From positions 1 through 53,400 of the forward strand of contig NZ_AUCM01000018.1 in assembly GCF_000429765.1 (NCBI RefSeq): 53,400 nt of DNA, written 5' to 3'. Positions 42,797 through 52,153 of this stretch are shown one piece after another. How positions within the stretch are numbered: position 1 is the stretch's first letter; each line of letters starts with the position of its first letter. This DNA is from Gemmobacter nectariphilus DSM 15620. Lineage in GTDB: Bacteria; Pseudomonadota; Alphaproteobacteria; Rhodobacterales; Rhodobacteraceae. Under the pieces are notes generated by a model. It was not told where the DNA came from, made no database searches, and was given only the letters and a program-made list of their open reading frames with translations. The position numbers were made by a program, and so were the translations under genes.

Positions 42797-43992
42797 CAGC
42801 CTCTCCCCCAGTTCCGCTGGAGCATCGTGTGAAGCTCCTCGGTCACCTCGTGCACGGACTGGATCGCCCGCTCATAAGTCTTACGGTTGCGCATCTCCCC
42901 AAGCTCGACCTCGAGCACGGTCTGCTGTGAGACGCCGGCCTCGCTGATCGCGGCGGACTTCAGGAAGGCGGATTTCATGACTGCTTCGCCGAACAGGTCT
43001 CGAATGAACGAGGCGAAGTCGACTTGGGTTGCCACGTTCGTGTCGAAGCGACTCAGCAAGAAGCGGAAATTGTCGAACAGGCCGACCCCGGCGCTTTCGT
43101 GCAAGACCTCGGTCAACGAGGATGCCATGTTGAGGAACTGGGCCGCCGAAGCGAGATCGACGCGCTCCGGGATGATCGTCATGACGATATTCTGAGCGGC
43201 GCATATGGCGGACAGGGTCATGTAGCCGAGCTGTGGCGGGCAGTCGAGGATGACCACGTCATAGTCATCCTTCACCGCCTGGAGCGCGGAGCGGATCTTG
43301 TCAAAGAAGACGGGTAGCTCACCCTTGCTGAGTGCAGCCGGCGTTTCGTGTTCGAACTCGGCGACCTGGATGCCGCCGGGCACAAGGTCGAGGTTTTGGA
43401 AATAGCTGCGCTTGATCACATCAGTGATGGGCTTCGGACCCTCACCCGTCTCCCGGTCCCGATAGCGGATGACATCATACAGCGAGCCGCCGTCGAAAAA
43501 GTCGAGCTCAGGCTGGTAGCCGAAGAAGGTCGTCAGAGATGCCTGCGGGTCGCAGTCCACTGCAAGCACTCGATAGCCCCGCATCGCGAGGTCCTGGGCT
43601 GCGTGAATTGCGGTTGAGGTCTTCCCGGACCCGCCCTTGAAGTTCACGAAGGCGATGACTTGGGTGGGGTCATCCGCGCTACGTCGCCCGGGGCGGAACT
43701 GGTCCGGGTTCTTCGCAGTCGAAGCCAGCACCCGACGGATCTCATGGATCTTTTCTGCCGAATATTTTCGACGCCCGCCCGGACCCATCTCGACTTCGGG
43801 AATCCGGCCTTCGTGATGGGCTTTTCTCAGGTAACCGTCAGCGACGCCGAGATAATAGCTCGCCTCGCCGGCTGAAAATGTCCGGAGTGTCTTGATCTCA
43901 TGTGGCGCAAACGAACTCTCTGAAAGCACCTTGAGCGCCGTGGTAAGGTCCCTCGCGAAGCCCAAAAGGTGCTCGTGTAGCGCCTGTGTCAT
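42796..43992 (-). CDS. repA: Plasmid partition protein RepA (ParA family)
   Basis: This is the Walker-type ATPase that moves and represses the repABC operon. The deviant Walker A is FVNFKGGSGKTSTAIHAA, the switch region is RVLAVDCDPQASLTTFFG and Walker B is YDVVILDCPPQLGYMT. The N-terminal HTH (SAGEASYYLGVADGYLRKAHHEGRIPEVE, in part) is typical of plasmid RepA/SopA autorepressors. The ATG at 43992 (MTQALHEHLL) gives 398 residues, the usual length. A frame extension to 44061 is possible but not family-like. Confidence 0.94.
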   Translation of the reverse strand: MTQALHEHLLGFARDLTTALKVLSESSFAPHEIKTLRTFSAGEASYYLGVADGYLRKAHHEGRIPEVEMGPGGRRKYSAEKIHEIRRVLASTAKNPDQFRPGRRSADDPTQVIAFVNFKGGSGKTSTAIHAAQDLAMRGYRVLAVDCDPQASLTTFFGYQPELDFFDGGSLYDVIRYRDRETGEGPKPITDVIKRSYFQNLDLVPGGIQVAEFEHETPAALSKGELPVFFDKIRSALQAVKDDYDVVILDCPPQLGYMTLSAICAAQNIVMTIIPERVDLASAAQFLNMASSLTEVLHESAGVGLFDNFRFLLSRFDTNVATQVDFASFIRDLFGEAVMKSAFLKSAAISEAGVSQQTVLEVELGEMRNRKTYERAIQSVHEVTEELHTMLQRNWGRG

Positions 43993-44600
43993 CTGTCCGC
44001 TCTCGCTGCTCGGTGGGGTTCGGAACGGTAACCACCCGAATTTTTCGCTTATTGCGTCCACTCTATGCCGATAGGTTGGTCAGAGAGCAAGAAAAGTTTG
44101 CTGCAATCGGAACGGAAGTTCACGGTGATTGTGGCCATCAACCGTTCCAACGCTTCACATGAAGGTTCAGGTTTACTGTGCAACATATTGATATAAATTT
44201 AGAAAAGATATCCACAGCCTTATCAACGGGACTGCCTCTTGGCGTGCGGGGTGCAGGACTGTCCTGGATCTTGGATTTGGCGGCTGGAACGCCGGATTGT
44301 AAAGAGATGGTGGATCGGCGTCCGGTGATGCCTGCTGGGCACCGAACGATTCTCTGCGACTTGGGCGGCATGCAGGCCGAGCGTTGCGCCCTCGAGGTCA
44401 CTGAGACGAAAGGTCTTTGCAGCTCCCCCCCGCCTTCCAAGCCGTTGGCGTCCTGTGGACTCCTGCACTACGCGCACGGGCCCACTTACACATGGCGGCA
44501 GATCCGGAAGTCTGCTCCGTACGAGGGTCGTAGACCCACGCATGATTGCCTTTCCGAAGCTAGAGGCATATGGTAGTCCAACAGAGCACCGGAGATCACC
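43993..44600. promoter_or_regulatory. repA upstream region with A+T-rich DnaA-box-like stretch
   Basis: These 608 bases separate repA from the toxin-antitoxin pair and contain the repABC promoter region, with no recognised gene. A markedly A+T-rich patch (about 44155-44235) contains ATATCCACA (44208-44216, one mismatch from TTATCCACA) and TTATCAACG (44220-44228), which resemble DnaA boxes. Frames on both strands toward 44600 give low-complexity translations that match no family. Confidence 0.4.
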
Positions 44601-44864
44601 ATGGGCGTCCACAAGCAAAGCGTCAGCTTTACGGAATCCGCGTTCGACCATGTGCAATCGCTGGTCGCAGCGGGCGAATACCCGAATGTCAGCGCCGCCG
44701 TTTCGGGCGAGCTCGCCCGCGCGCGGTCGGCCCGCTTGCGCGATCAGGCGCTGCTGGAGGCCGAGGTTCAGCGGCGTCTGGCCCTGCCGCCCGATCAGTG
44801 GCAGGCGATGGACAGCCCGGCGGAGATCACCACCGAAGCCCGCGACTGGCTTGCCCGGCGTTGA
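44601..44864 (+). CDS. Type II antitoxin, ParD/CopG-like
   Basis: The 87-residue antitoxin has a ribbon-helix-helix N-terminus (KQSVSFTESAFDHVQSLVAAGEYPNVSAAVSGEL, in part) and an acidic, extended C-terminal part (LPPDQWQAMDSPAEITTEARDWL) that would wrap the toxin. It is the first gene of a coupled pair; the toxin ATG overlaps its stop. Such antitoxins also repress their own operon. Its position beside repA makes it a plasmid-maintenance module. Confidence 0.85.
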   Translation: MGVHKQSVSFTESAFDHVQSLVAAGEYPNVSAAVSGELARARSARLRDQALLEAEVQRRLALPPDQWQAMDSPAEITTEARDWLARR

Positions 44865-45190
44865 TGCGCCTTCGCCGTCATTCCCTCGTGGCGCAGGATC
44901 TGCGCGCCATGGCCGAACATGTCTACACCGTCAGCGGTGATGTCGATGCTGCCTTGCGCCGACTGGATCAGGTCGAAGCGTTGCTGGCGGACATTCTTGC
45001 TCAACCTGCATTGGGGGCACGCCTTGGCGCGCCGCTTGCGGGCTGGCAGGTGCGCCAAGGCGGGGCAGGGCGGGCGCTGACGGTGGTCTACCGGGTCGAG
45101 GGCGACTGGGTCTCGATCGTTCTGGTCGCCTTCGGAGGACAGGACTGGCTGACCCGCAGTGCAGGGCGGAACGCATCAACCGGGGGGTAA
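44864..45190 (+). CDS. Type II toxin, RelE/ParE family
   Basis: The 108-residue toxin begins MRLRRHSLVAQDLRAMAEHVYTVSG. It keeps the ParE pattern of an N-terminal strand followed by helix-turn-helix pairing (DAALRRLDQVEALLADILAQPALGARLG, in part) and C-terminal strands (RALTVVYRVEGDWVSIVLVAFGG, in part). The ATG shares its A with the antitoxin stop (TGATG). ParE toxins poison gyrase, whereas RelE toxins cut mRNA; the sequence alone does not decide between them. Confidence 0.82.
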   Translation: MRLRRHSLVAQDLRAMAEHVYTVSGDVDAALRRLDQVEALLADILAQPALGARLGAPLAGWQVRQGGAGRALTVVYRVEGDWVSIVLVAFGGQDWLTRSAGRNASTGG

Positions 45191-45267
45191 CCTGACGGGT
45201 TCTCGATGGTCTGATCGGCGGCGTCTGAGCCTGGCGACGGACGCTTGATGCGGGGCTACGCCACCAC

Positions 45268-45292
45268 ATCCGATAAGGCAACCTTATCGGAT
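45268..45292. repeat. Perfect palindrome ATCCGATAAGG-CAA-CCTTATCGGAT
   Basis: Eleven-base perfect arms are separated by a three-base loop in the 247-base gap after the toxin gene. There is no T-run, and it lies 78 bases past the toxin stop. It could be a terminator hairpin for either side, a recombination site or a protein-binding site. No copy of it is noticed elsewhere in the window. Confidence 0.55.
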
Positions 45293-45437
45293 ATAGACCA
45301 CTTCGGCCAGGTAATGCGCATTCGTGAGGCTTTATGATCATAAAAGGCATGGAGAGGCCAGAATTTTACGACGCGAAAGAAGCTGAAATCTTCGCAGGAC
45401 GGCCAGGATCACTTCCAGTAAGGCGCCGCGTCTGAGG

Positions 45438-46412
45438 CTATAGCAGTCCGTTGCGCTGCGGGCCGCCGGTCATCAGGCTATAGGCCTCGATCAGGGCGGG
45501 ATCGGCCGGGCGGCCCGGGCGCAGGTGGTATAGCAGCGCATCCAGAAACACCCGGGTCTTTTGCGGCATCAGGCGGCGGCTGGGAAACACTGCCCGCACG
45601 GTGACCGGCTGCAAGCCCCATTCGGGCAGCAATCGCACCAGGCGGCCCTGGCGCTGGAAGTCCTCGGCGAACAGGGTTGGCAGCACGGCAATGCCGGCGC
45701 CCGTCAGCACCATCCGGCGCAAGAGATCATAGGAATTGGCGCCCATCCGGCGGCCGGCCATGTCCACCGTCACCGCCCGGCCGCGCAAGCTCAGCGGCCA
45801 GGGCAGCGCGGCCCCGGCACTGATCAGGGCCAGCAACTCGAACCGGGCCAGATCCGTTGCACCCTGCGGCGCGCCCCGGCGCTGCAGATAGGCCGGCGCC
45901 GCATAGAGCCCCAGATCCAGATCGGTCAGATGGCGGGCGATCAGATGTTGCGAGGCATCGCCCTCGCCCACCCGGATCGCCAGATCGTAGCCTTCGGCGA
46001 TCACATCGACATAGCGCGGCGACAGGTCCAGATCGAGCTGCACCTCGGGCCAGGCGGCGCTGAAGGCGGCCAGCATCGGGCCCAGCACGATGCTGGCCAG
46101 ATCGGCGGGCACAGAGACCCGCAACCGGCCCGACGGCGTCTGCTGCCGGTGTTCCGCCACCTCGGCCACGCGCTCGGCCTCTTGGGCGATCTGCTCAGCG
46201 GCGCCCAGGATGCGCTGCCCCATCTCGGTCATCACGATGCGGCGGGTGGTGCGCTGCAGCACCTTTTCGCCCAGCCGCGCCTCCAGCTCGCCAATACGGC
46301 GCGACAGGGTGGATTTGGGAATCCCGCTCTGCTTGGCGGCCTCGGAAAACCCGCCGGCATTCACCACCAGGGCGAAATACATCAGGTCGGTCGGATCAGG
46401 CGGCAAGGGCAT
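45438..46412 (-). CDS. LysR-family regulator, divergent from the M19-like/ABC operon
   Basis: The 324-residue LysR protein has its HTH at about 5-63 (DLMYFALVVNAGGFSEAAKQSGIPKSTLSRRIGELEARLG, in part) and an effector-binding domain (GRLRVSVPADLASIVLGPML, AEGYDLAIRVGEGD, LLRRMVLTGAGIAVLPTLFAEDF, in part). The ATG start is clear. It is separated by 104 bases from the divergent M19-like gene, with an inverted repeat between them, and is the probable activator of that operon. Confidence 0.9.
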   Translation of the reverse strand: MPLPPDPTDLMYFALVVNAGGFSEAAKQSGIPKSTLSRRIGELEARLGEKVLQRTTRRIVMTEMGQRILGAAEQIAQEAERVAEVAEHRQQTPSGRLRVSVPADLASIVLGPMLAAFSAAWPEVQLDLDLSPRYVDVIAEGYDLAIRVGEGDASQHLIARHLTDLDLGLYAAPAYLQRRGAPQGATDLARFELLALISAGAALPWPLSLRGRAVTVDMAGRRMGANSYDLLRRMVLTGAGIAVLPTLFAEDFQRQGRLVRLLPEWGLQPVTVRAVFPSRRLMPQKTRVFLDALLYHLRPGRPADPALIEAYSLMTGGPQRNGLL

Positions 46413-46422
46413 GGCGGATCAT

Positions 46423-46440
46423 TGTCCTGATTTCGGGACA
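46423..46440. promoter_or_regulatory. Inverted repeat TGTCC-N8-GGACA in the LysR-M19 gap
   Basis: Five-base arms with eight spacer bases lie ten bases before the lysR start, on the divergent side. The size fits a LysR autoregulatory site that overlaps the lysR promoter. Short arms keep confidence low. Confidence 0.35.
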
Positions 46441-46516
46441 GTGAAACCCGGAATTTTTCCTGTGGCAACCCCGATATCCGATGTAATCTTGGCAAAATGC
46501 AAAAGGGAGTCGCGGT

Positions 46517-47527
46517 TTGACGCCTCATCTTGTTTCACTATTGGAACGTGCACTTGTCTGGGAAAGCGCCGTCGGCTGGACGCCGGAATGCCTGGACGAA
46601 GGGCCCTCGATGCTGCCCCGCTATCACGCCTCGGGCTTCAGCTATCTGTCGATGACCATCGGCGCCGATTGGGACCGGCCAGAGCCGACCCTGCGCCATT
46701 TCGCCCAGCAGCGGCGTTACTTCGAGAACCGCAGCGATCTGTGCCAGATCGTGGACTCGGTCGAGGACATCCGCGCCGCAAAGCGCGATGGCAAGCTGGG
46801 CATCGGCTTTCACCTGCAGGGCGCCAGTCCGCTGGGCTATGACCCGGCGCTGATCGACACCTGGTATCGGCTGGGCATCCGCTGGATGATCCTGTGCTAC
46901 AACACCCGCAACCCGCTGGGCGATGGCTGCCACGAGCCGGAAAATGCCGGCCTGTCGCTGCTGGGCCGCGCCTTCGTGGCCGAGGCGAACCGGGTGGGCA
47001 TGATGCTGGACATCAGCCATGCCGGCATCCGCACCTCGCTGGACATCATCGAGCTGTCGGAAAAGCCGGTGGTCGCCAGCCATTCCAGCGCAAGGGCGGT
47101 CAAGAACCACGAACGCAACGTCACCGACGAGCAGATCCGCGCGCTGGCGGCCAAGGGGGGCGTCGTCGGGATCAATTCCATCGGCGCCTTCCTGACCGAT
47201 GACAACAGCTCGGGCGTCGGGGCGGTGATGCGCCATATCGACCATATCGCCCAGCTGGTCGGCCCGCAGCATGTCGGGCTGGGGCTGGACACGGTGTTCT
47301 ATCAACCCTTCATGACCAAGCTCTATGACTCCGGCCCGCTGATGGCGCAGCGCGGCTATCCGCGCCCGCCCTGGGCCGATGTCAAACCCGAGGCACTGCC
47401 CGAACTGGTCGAGGCGCTGGACCGCCATGGCTATGACGAGGCGGCGATCCTGGGGATCCTTGGCGAGAACTTCCTGCGCGTTGCCGCGCAGACATGGCGA
47501 CCCACCCATCAAAGGACAGACGCATGA
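46517..47527 (+). CDS. Peptidase M19-like (renal dipeptidase family) protein with missing metal ligands
   Basis: M19 enzymes are binuclear-zinc dipeptidases. The 336-residue protein has the fold signature: DISHAG, VASHSSARAVKNHERNVTDEQIRAL (in part), GLGLDTVF, and LVEALDRHGYDEAAILGILGENFLRV (in part) at the end. The usual N-terminal HxD ligand motif is absent (VWESAVGW where family members have a D-x-H-x-D pattern), and the bridging Glu loop reads GFHLQGASP, with Gln instead of Glu. It may therefore hydrolyse something else or act without one metal. The start is a TTG with GGGAG seven bases upstream. It overlaps the next gene by ATGA, so it is coupled to the transporter. Confidence 0.8.
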   Translation: MTPHLVSLLERALVWESAVGWTPECLDEGPSMLPRYHASGFSYLSMTIGADWDRPEPTLRHFAQQRRYFENRSDLCQIVDSVEDIRAAKRDGKLGIGFHLQGASPLGYDPALIDTWYRLGIRWMILCYNTRNPLGDGCHEPENAGLSLLGRAFVAEANRVGMMLDISHAGIRTSLDIIELSEKPVVASHSSARAVKNHERNVTDEQIRALAAKGGVVGINSIGAFLTDDNSSGVGAVMRHIDHIAQLVGPQHVGLGLDTVFYQPFMTKLYDSGPLMAQRGYPRPPWADVKPEALPELVEALDRHGYDEAAILGILGENFLRVAAQTWRPTHQRTDA

Positions 47528-48492
47528 GCTTCAAGACCCTGCGGCTTGCCGCCGCCATCGCCCTGACCGCCGTTGCGGCCCAGGCCGAGACGAAACACAT
47601 CGCCATTGCCAGCTTTGGCGAACATCCCGCGCTGAACCAGGTTGCCGAAGGCTTCAAGGAGCGCATGGCCGAACTGGGCCATGCCGAGGGAACGGCCGTC
47701 AGCTACAGCTTCAACCATGCCAATTTCGACCGCACGCTGATCCCGCAGGTGCTGGCCAAGGTCGAGGCGGAAAAGCCGGCGCTGGTGCTGGCGATCACCA
47801 CGGGGCTCAATCAGGCAGCGGTGCGCGGGATCAGCGACAAGTCGATCCCGATCGTCTTTGCCTCGGTCGTCGATCCGGTCGTTGCCGGGATCGTGCCGGA
47901 CTGGCAGCACGGATCGGCCACCAGCACCGGCGCATCGATGATGCCGGATTTCGATGCGACGCTGGCCTATCTGAAACAGGTGATCCCCGGCATCAAGGCC
48001 GTCGGCACGCTGTTCAACCCCGGCGAGGACAACGACGCCACCAACATGGAGCTGCTGACCAAGGCCGGCGAAAAGGCGGGCATCCGTATCGTCGGCGTTC
48101 CGGTCGAGGCCGCCGCCGATCTGCCCCAGCGGGTCCAGAGCTTTGCCGGACAGGTCGATGCGGTGTTCCTGATCCAGTCGAACGTGGTGCAGACGGCGGT
48201 GCCGATCGTCGCCCAGGTGGCGCAGCGTATCAGGATGCCGCTGTTCAATTCGGTGTTCAGCCCCGATCTCAAGGATCAGCTGGCAGGCTTCCATGCGATT
48301 TCCTACCGCAAGAACGGTGTTCATGCCGCCGATATCGCCGACCGCATCCTCAAGGGCGAAAAGCCGGCCGACAATGCGCCCTATGTGCCGGTCGCCGGGG
48401 ATTTCGACAGCTATGTCAGCGTCAAGGGCATGGAGGCTGTCGGCCTGCCGATCCCCGATGCCCTGAAGGACAGCCCGTGGCTGCTGAAGTGA
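47524..48492 (+). CDS. ABC transporter substrate-binding protein (TrpX / PF04392 type)
   Basis: The periplasmic binding protein has 322 residues and a Sec signal (MSFKTLRLAAAIALTAVAAQA, cut before ETKHIAI). The mature part follows the PF04392 fold: IAIASFGEHPALNQVAEGF, VLAITTGLNQAAVRGISDKSIPIVFASVVDPV (in part) and AVGTLFNPGEDNDATNMELL. This family includes proteins for aromatic amino acids and other solutes. The M19-like gene stop overlaps its ATG, and its own stop overlaps the ATPase start as GTGA. Confidence 0.9.
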   Translation: MSFKTLRLAAAIALTAVAAQAETKHIAIASFGEHPALNQVAEGFKERMAELGHAEGTAVSYSFNHANFDRTLIPQVLAKVEAEKPALVLAITTGLNQAAVRGISDKSIPIVFASVVDPVVAGIVPDWQHGSATSTGASMMPDFDATLAYLKQVIPGIKAVGTLFNPGEDNDATNMELLTKAGEKAGIRIVGVPVEAAADLPQRVQSFAGQVDAVFLIQSNVVQTAVPIVAQVAQRIRMPLFNSVFSPDLKDQLAGFHAISYRKNGVHAADIADRILKGEKPADNAPYVPVAGDFDSYVSVKGMEAVGLPIPDALKDSPWLLK

Positions 48493-49304
48493 GCGCAGGC
48501 ACGGCGAAGGGGGGCGATACCCCCCTTCTGGCGCTGCGCGGGCTGCGCAAGACCTTTGGCGGCGGGCTGCCCGGCGCGCGGCCGGCGCTGGACGGGGTGG
48601 ACCTGTCGCTGGCGCCGGGGGATTTCGCGGTGATCATCGGCTCGAACGGGGCGGGAAAGTCGACGCTGCTGAACAGCATCGCCGGCACTTTCGCCCTTGA
48701 TGCCGGCACCATCGCGCTGTCCGGTCGCGACATCACCCGACTGGCCGGGCACCGCCGCGCCGGCATGATCACGCGGGTCTTTCAGGATCCGATGATCGGC
48801 ACCGCCGCCGCCATGACGATCGAGGAAAACCTGGCCCTTGCCGAACGGCGCGGGCAGCCGCGCCGCCTGCGGCTGGCGCTGGACCGCCGACGCCGCGACA
48901 GCTATCGCGACCGGCTGCGTCCGCTGGCGCTTGGGCTGGAGGATCGGCTGACGACGCCCGTTGCGCTGCTTTCGGGCGGGCAGCGTCAGGCGCTGTCGCT
49001 GATCATGGCGGTCATGTCGCGCCCGGCACTGCTGTTGCTGGACGAACATACCGCCGCGCTGGACCCGCGCACCGCCGAGATCGTGATGGAGGCCACCTTG
49101 CGCGTGGTGGCCGAACAGGGGCTGACCGCGCTGATGGTGACGCACAACATGCGGCAGGCCATCGAGACCGGCAACCGGCTGGTGATGATGGATGCCGGCC
49201 GCATCAGGCTGGACATTGCGGGGCCGGAAAAATCGGCGCTGACCGCCGCCGATCTGGTGGAAAAGTTCCGTATCGACAATGACCGAATGCTGCTGGGAAG
49301 CTGA
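48489..49304 (+). CDS. ABC transporter ATP-binding protein (TrpZ-type operon)
   Basis: The 271-residue ATPase has Walker A IIGSNGAGKSTLLN, the signature LSGGQRQALSL and Walker B ALLLLDEHTAALDP, then the switch VTHNMRQAIETGNR. The signature and D-loop are intact. The GTG start is fixed by the overlap with the binding-protein stop; the frame is also open upstream through the binding-protein gene, but that is a shadow. It is followed by the permease after a three-base gap. Confidence 0.92.
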   Translation: MSAGTAKGGDTPLLALRGLRKTFGGGLPGARPALDGVDLSLAPGDFAVIIGSNGAGKSTLLNSIAGTFALDAGTIALSGRDITRLAGHRRAGMITRVFQDPMIGTAAAMTIEENLALAERRGQPRRLRLALDRRRRDSYRDRLRPLALGLEDRLTTPVALLSGGQRQALSLIMAVMSRPALLLLDEHTAALDPRTAEIVMEATLRVVAEQGLTALMVTHNMRQAIETGNRLVMMDAGRIRLDIAGPEKSALTAADLVEKFRIDNDRMLLGS

Positions 49305-49307
49305 GCC

Positions 49308-50213
49308 ATGACCGTGATCGACGCCTTCCTGAACCTGATCCCGGTGACCTTTGCGCAAAGCCTGATGTATTCCTTCGTCGTGATGGGGATCATGATCCCG
49401 TTCCGGCTGCTCAGCTTTCCCGACCTGACCAGCGAGGGGGCGTTCCCCCTGGGCGGCTGCGTCTGCGCCGCGCTGATCCTGGCCGGCTGGAACCCGTTTG
49501 CGGCAACTGTCGTGGCCTTTGGCGCCGGGGTGCTGGCCGGTATGGCAACGGCGTTGATCCACCTGCAATTCCGGCTGAACTCGCTGCTGGCGGGTATCCT
49601 GGTGTTCACCGCGCTTTACAGCGTCAACATGCGGGTGATGGGCCGGTCCAACGTGGCGCTGTTTTCCGCCGACAGCATCTTCCTGCAGATCAGCCCGGCG
49701 ATCCTGGGCTCGGTCGCCTTGCAGATTGCGGTCTTTGCCGTGCTGGTGGTGGCCATGCTGCTGGCGCTGCGCTGGTTTCTGGCGACCGAGGCCGGAGCCG
49801 CGTTGCGGGTGGTGGGCATCAACCCCGATCTGGCGCCCTCGCTGGGCATCAACCTGTGGGTCTGGACCCTGGTAGGGCTGGGCCTTGCCAACGGGCTGTC
49901 CGCCTTTGGCGGCGCGCTGGTCGTGCAGTTGCAGGGCTTTGCCGATATCGGCATGGGCATGGGGCTGCTTATCAACGGCCTTGCCTCGCTCGTGATCGGG
50001 GAAACGGTGGTCGGCCGCCAGACCATCACCCGCCAGCTGCTGGCTCCGGTGGTCGGGGCGGCGATCTATTACCAGTTCGTCTCGCTCGGCCTGGCGCTTG
50101 GCCTGCAACCCAGCGATCTGAAGCTGGTGACGGCCGTCTTCGTGCTGCTGACGCTGGGCCTGCCGGCCCTGCGCCGCGGCGGGTCCAGCGGGCGCGAAAA
50201 GCTGCACGCCTGA
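49308..50213 (+). CDS. ABC transporter permease (TrpY / BPD_transp_2 type)
   Basis: The 301-residue inner-membrane permease has about eight to nine helices (FAQSLMYSFVVMGIMIPF; CVCAALILAGWNPFAATVVAF; LAGILVFTALYSV; SVALQIAVFAVLVVAMLLAL). It has a short conserved loop near residue 50 (SFPDLTSEGAFPLGG) characteristic of this permease family. With the ATPase and binding protein it forms a complete single-permease importer. It probably forms a homodimer in the membrane. Confidence 0.92.
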   Translation: MTVIDAFLNLIPVTFAQSLMYSFVVMGIMIPFRLLSFPDLTSEGAFPLGGCVCAALILAGWNPFAATVVAFGAGVLAGMATALIHLQFRLNSLLAGILVFTALYSVNMRVMGRSNVALFSADSIFLQISPAILGSVALQIAVFAVLVVAMLLALRWFLATEAGAALRVVGINPDLAPSLGINLWVWTLVGLGLANGLSAFGGALVVQLQGFADIGMGMGLLINGLASLVIGETVVGRQTITRQLLAPVVGAAIYYQFVSLGLALGLQPSDLKLVTAVFVLLTLGLPALRRGGSSGREKLHA

Positions 50214-50535
50214 TCGGCCTCAGAGCATTGTCTGAGCAACGCAGGATCTGCGGTGCGGTCGGTCACAATAGTATCCGCCGGCCGCACTCGAACACTGCGT
50301 CGATCACTCCGCGAACGCGATCGGAACGCAGCCTCCATTCCTGCCGTGAGGCTGCATCGCATTGTCGAGCTCCACCGATAGCTACGGCTGTGCTATCGGC
50401 CAGCGGCTCTCGCCCCGGCAGGTGCGGCATTCGGGGATGAGCTGCTGGCGCAGCGCCTTTGTATCTCCGCTAAGTAGCGTCTCGGCGAGAGTCTGGCCTG
50501 CACCCGCCATCATCAGGACGGCTGCAGCCCTTCGT
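50214..50535. other. Gap before the IS21 element with a possible gene remnant
   Basis: These 322 bases hold no intact gene. On the minus strand, a protein-like stretch ending LLSGDTKALRQQLIPECRTC and RGESRWPIAQP stops at 50382 and would have continued across the IS21 left end at 50536. It is plausibly an older gene cut by the insertion. No family is recognised. The rest appears non-coding. Confidence 0.3.
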
Positions 50536-50653
50536 TGTTGAACGGCTTGCAATAAGGACCCCGCTTCTGGGGTGATCGGCGTCCAAAAGGGACCCCACCG
50601 ACCGGGGGTTGGGTCCATTGTGCCTTCGATGATTATCGGAGTCCGAGCGCGGG

Positions 50654-52153
50654 ATGCTGATCGTGGAGACAATCGCAAAAATCAGGCGGCTGCATTTTAC
50701 CGAGGGCAAGGGGATCAAGACGATCTGCCGTGACCTGAAGCTGTCGAAGAAGGTGGTGCGGAAGGTGATCCGCACCGGGATTACCGAGTTCACATATACC
50801 CGGACGGTGCAGCCGCGCCCGAAGCTTGGTGCCTGGCTGGGGGAGTTGAACCGGCTGCTTGAGGTGAACGCCGCGCGGGCCAGCAGGGAACGGCAGTCCC
50901 TGACACAGATCTACGAAGAACTGAGCGGTCTCGGCTATGAAGGTGGTTATGATGCGGTGCGCCGCTACGCCTCGAACTGGGCGCGCAATCAGAGCTCGGG
51001 CGCATCTTCTGCGTTCGTGCCCCTGAGCTTTGCGCCCGGTGAAGCCTATCAGTTCGACTGGAGCCACGAGGTTGTCGTGATCGATGGGGCGACGACCACC
51101 ATCAAAGTGGCCCATGTTCGCCTGTGCCACAGCCGGATGTTCTTTGTGCGGGCCTATCCGCGCGAGACGCAGGAGATGGTGTTCGATGCCCACGACAGGG
51201 CTTTCGCCTTCTTCAAGGGCACCTGCACCCGTGGGATTTACGACAACATGAAGACGGCGGTGGAGACCATCTTCACCGGCAAGGAACGCCTCTACAATCG
51301 TCGGTTCCTGCAGATGGCCAGCCATTATCTGGTCGAACCTGTTGCCTGCACCCCTGCTGCGGGTTGGGAGAAAGGCCAGGTGGAGAGCCAGGTCGGCACT
51401 GTCCGTCAGCGGTTCTTCGCGCCCCGCGTCAGGGTCAAAAGCTACGAGGAACTGAATGCCTGGCTGCTGGACAAGTGCATCGCCTCGGCCAGAACCAGCA
51501 AGCATCCGGAGCTGACGGACAAAACCGTCTGGCAGGTCTTCCAGGAAGAGCGCCCACACCTTGTTCCCTATGCCGGGCGCTTCGACGGCTTCCATTCGCT
51601 GCCTGCGGCGGTCTCAAAAACCTGCCTCGTGCGCTTCGATAACAACAAATACTCAGTCGCGGCAACGGCTGTCGGGCGGCAGGTCGAGGTCAGGGCCTAT
51701 GCGGAACGGATCGAGATCCGGCAGGAGGGCCGACTGGTCGGAGACCATCCGCGTCACTTCGGCCGAGACCGAACCGTTTACAATCCCTGGCATTATGTGC
51801 CTGTTCTGCTTCGCAAACCCGGGGCGCTGCGTAACGGCGCACCGTTCAAGGACTGGGTTCTTCCCGGAGCTCTTGAACAGATCCGCCGCAAGCTGCAGGG
51901 CTCCTCGGATGGCGACCGCCAGATGGTGAAGATCCTCGGCGCGGTGCTGACGGAAGGAATGCCTGCGGTGCAAAAGGCATGCGCCGAAGCACTCTCGCAG
52001 GGCGTTCACTCCGCCGATGTAATCCTCAATATTCTATCCCGCAGGCGAGATCCGGAACCACCACCGCTTCTGCTGACCTCTCCGGCCTTGCGCCTGACCC
52101 ATGAGCCTGTGGCGGACTGCGCCCGCTATGACCTGCTGCGGAGGGCCAGTTGA
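50654..52153 (+). CDS. istA: IS21-family transposase IstA
   Basis: IstA is the DDE transposase, with an N-terminal HTH ([20 protein letters not shown], about 21-40) and the integrase core. The catalytic residues are in FDWSH (about 134), YDNMKTAV (about 196) and KGQVES (about 240). The 499 residues are full-length. The C-terminal beta-barrel ([23 protein letters not shown], in part) is present. The stop overlaps the istB start as TGATG, typical of coupled istA-istB. Confidence 0.95.
   Translation: MLIVETIAKIRRLHFTEGKGIKTICRDLKLSKKVVRKVIRTGITEFTYTRTVQPRPKLGAWLGELNRLLEVNAARASRERQSLTQIYEELSGLGYEGGYDAVRRYASNWARNQSSGASSAFVPLSFAPGEAYQFDWSHEVVVIDGATTTIKVAHVRLCHSRMFFVRAYPRETQEMVFDAHDRAFAFFKGTCTRGIYDNMKTAVETIFTGKERLYNRRFLQMASHYLVEPVACTPAAGWEKGQVESQVGTVRQRFFAPRVRVKSYEELNAWLLDKCIASARTSKHPELTDKTVWQVFQEERPHLVPYAGRFDGFHSLPAAVSKTCLVRFDNNKYSVAATAVGRQVEVRAYAERIEIRQEGRLVGDHPRHFGRDRTVYNPWHYVPVLLRKPGALRNGAPFKDWVLPGALEQIRRKLQGSSDGDRQMVKILGAVLTEGMPAVQKACAEALSQGVHSADVILNILSRRRDPEPPPLLLTSPALRLTHEPVADCARYDLLRRAS

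Noticed and set aside
44178-44657. Open frames of 130-145 codons on both strands upstream of repA
   Set aside because: They match no family and lie opposite each other in a regulatory gap; neither has a convincing ribosome-binding site.
48411-50207. Long antisense frame across the ABC ATPase and permease genes
   Set aside because: The plus-strand genes have complete motifs and coupled starts. The antisense translation is dominated by Gln/Arg/His.
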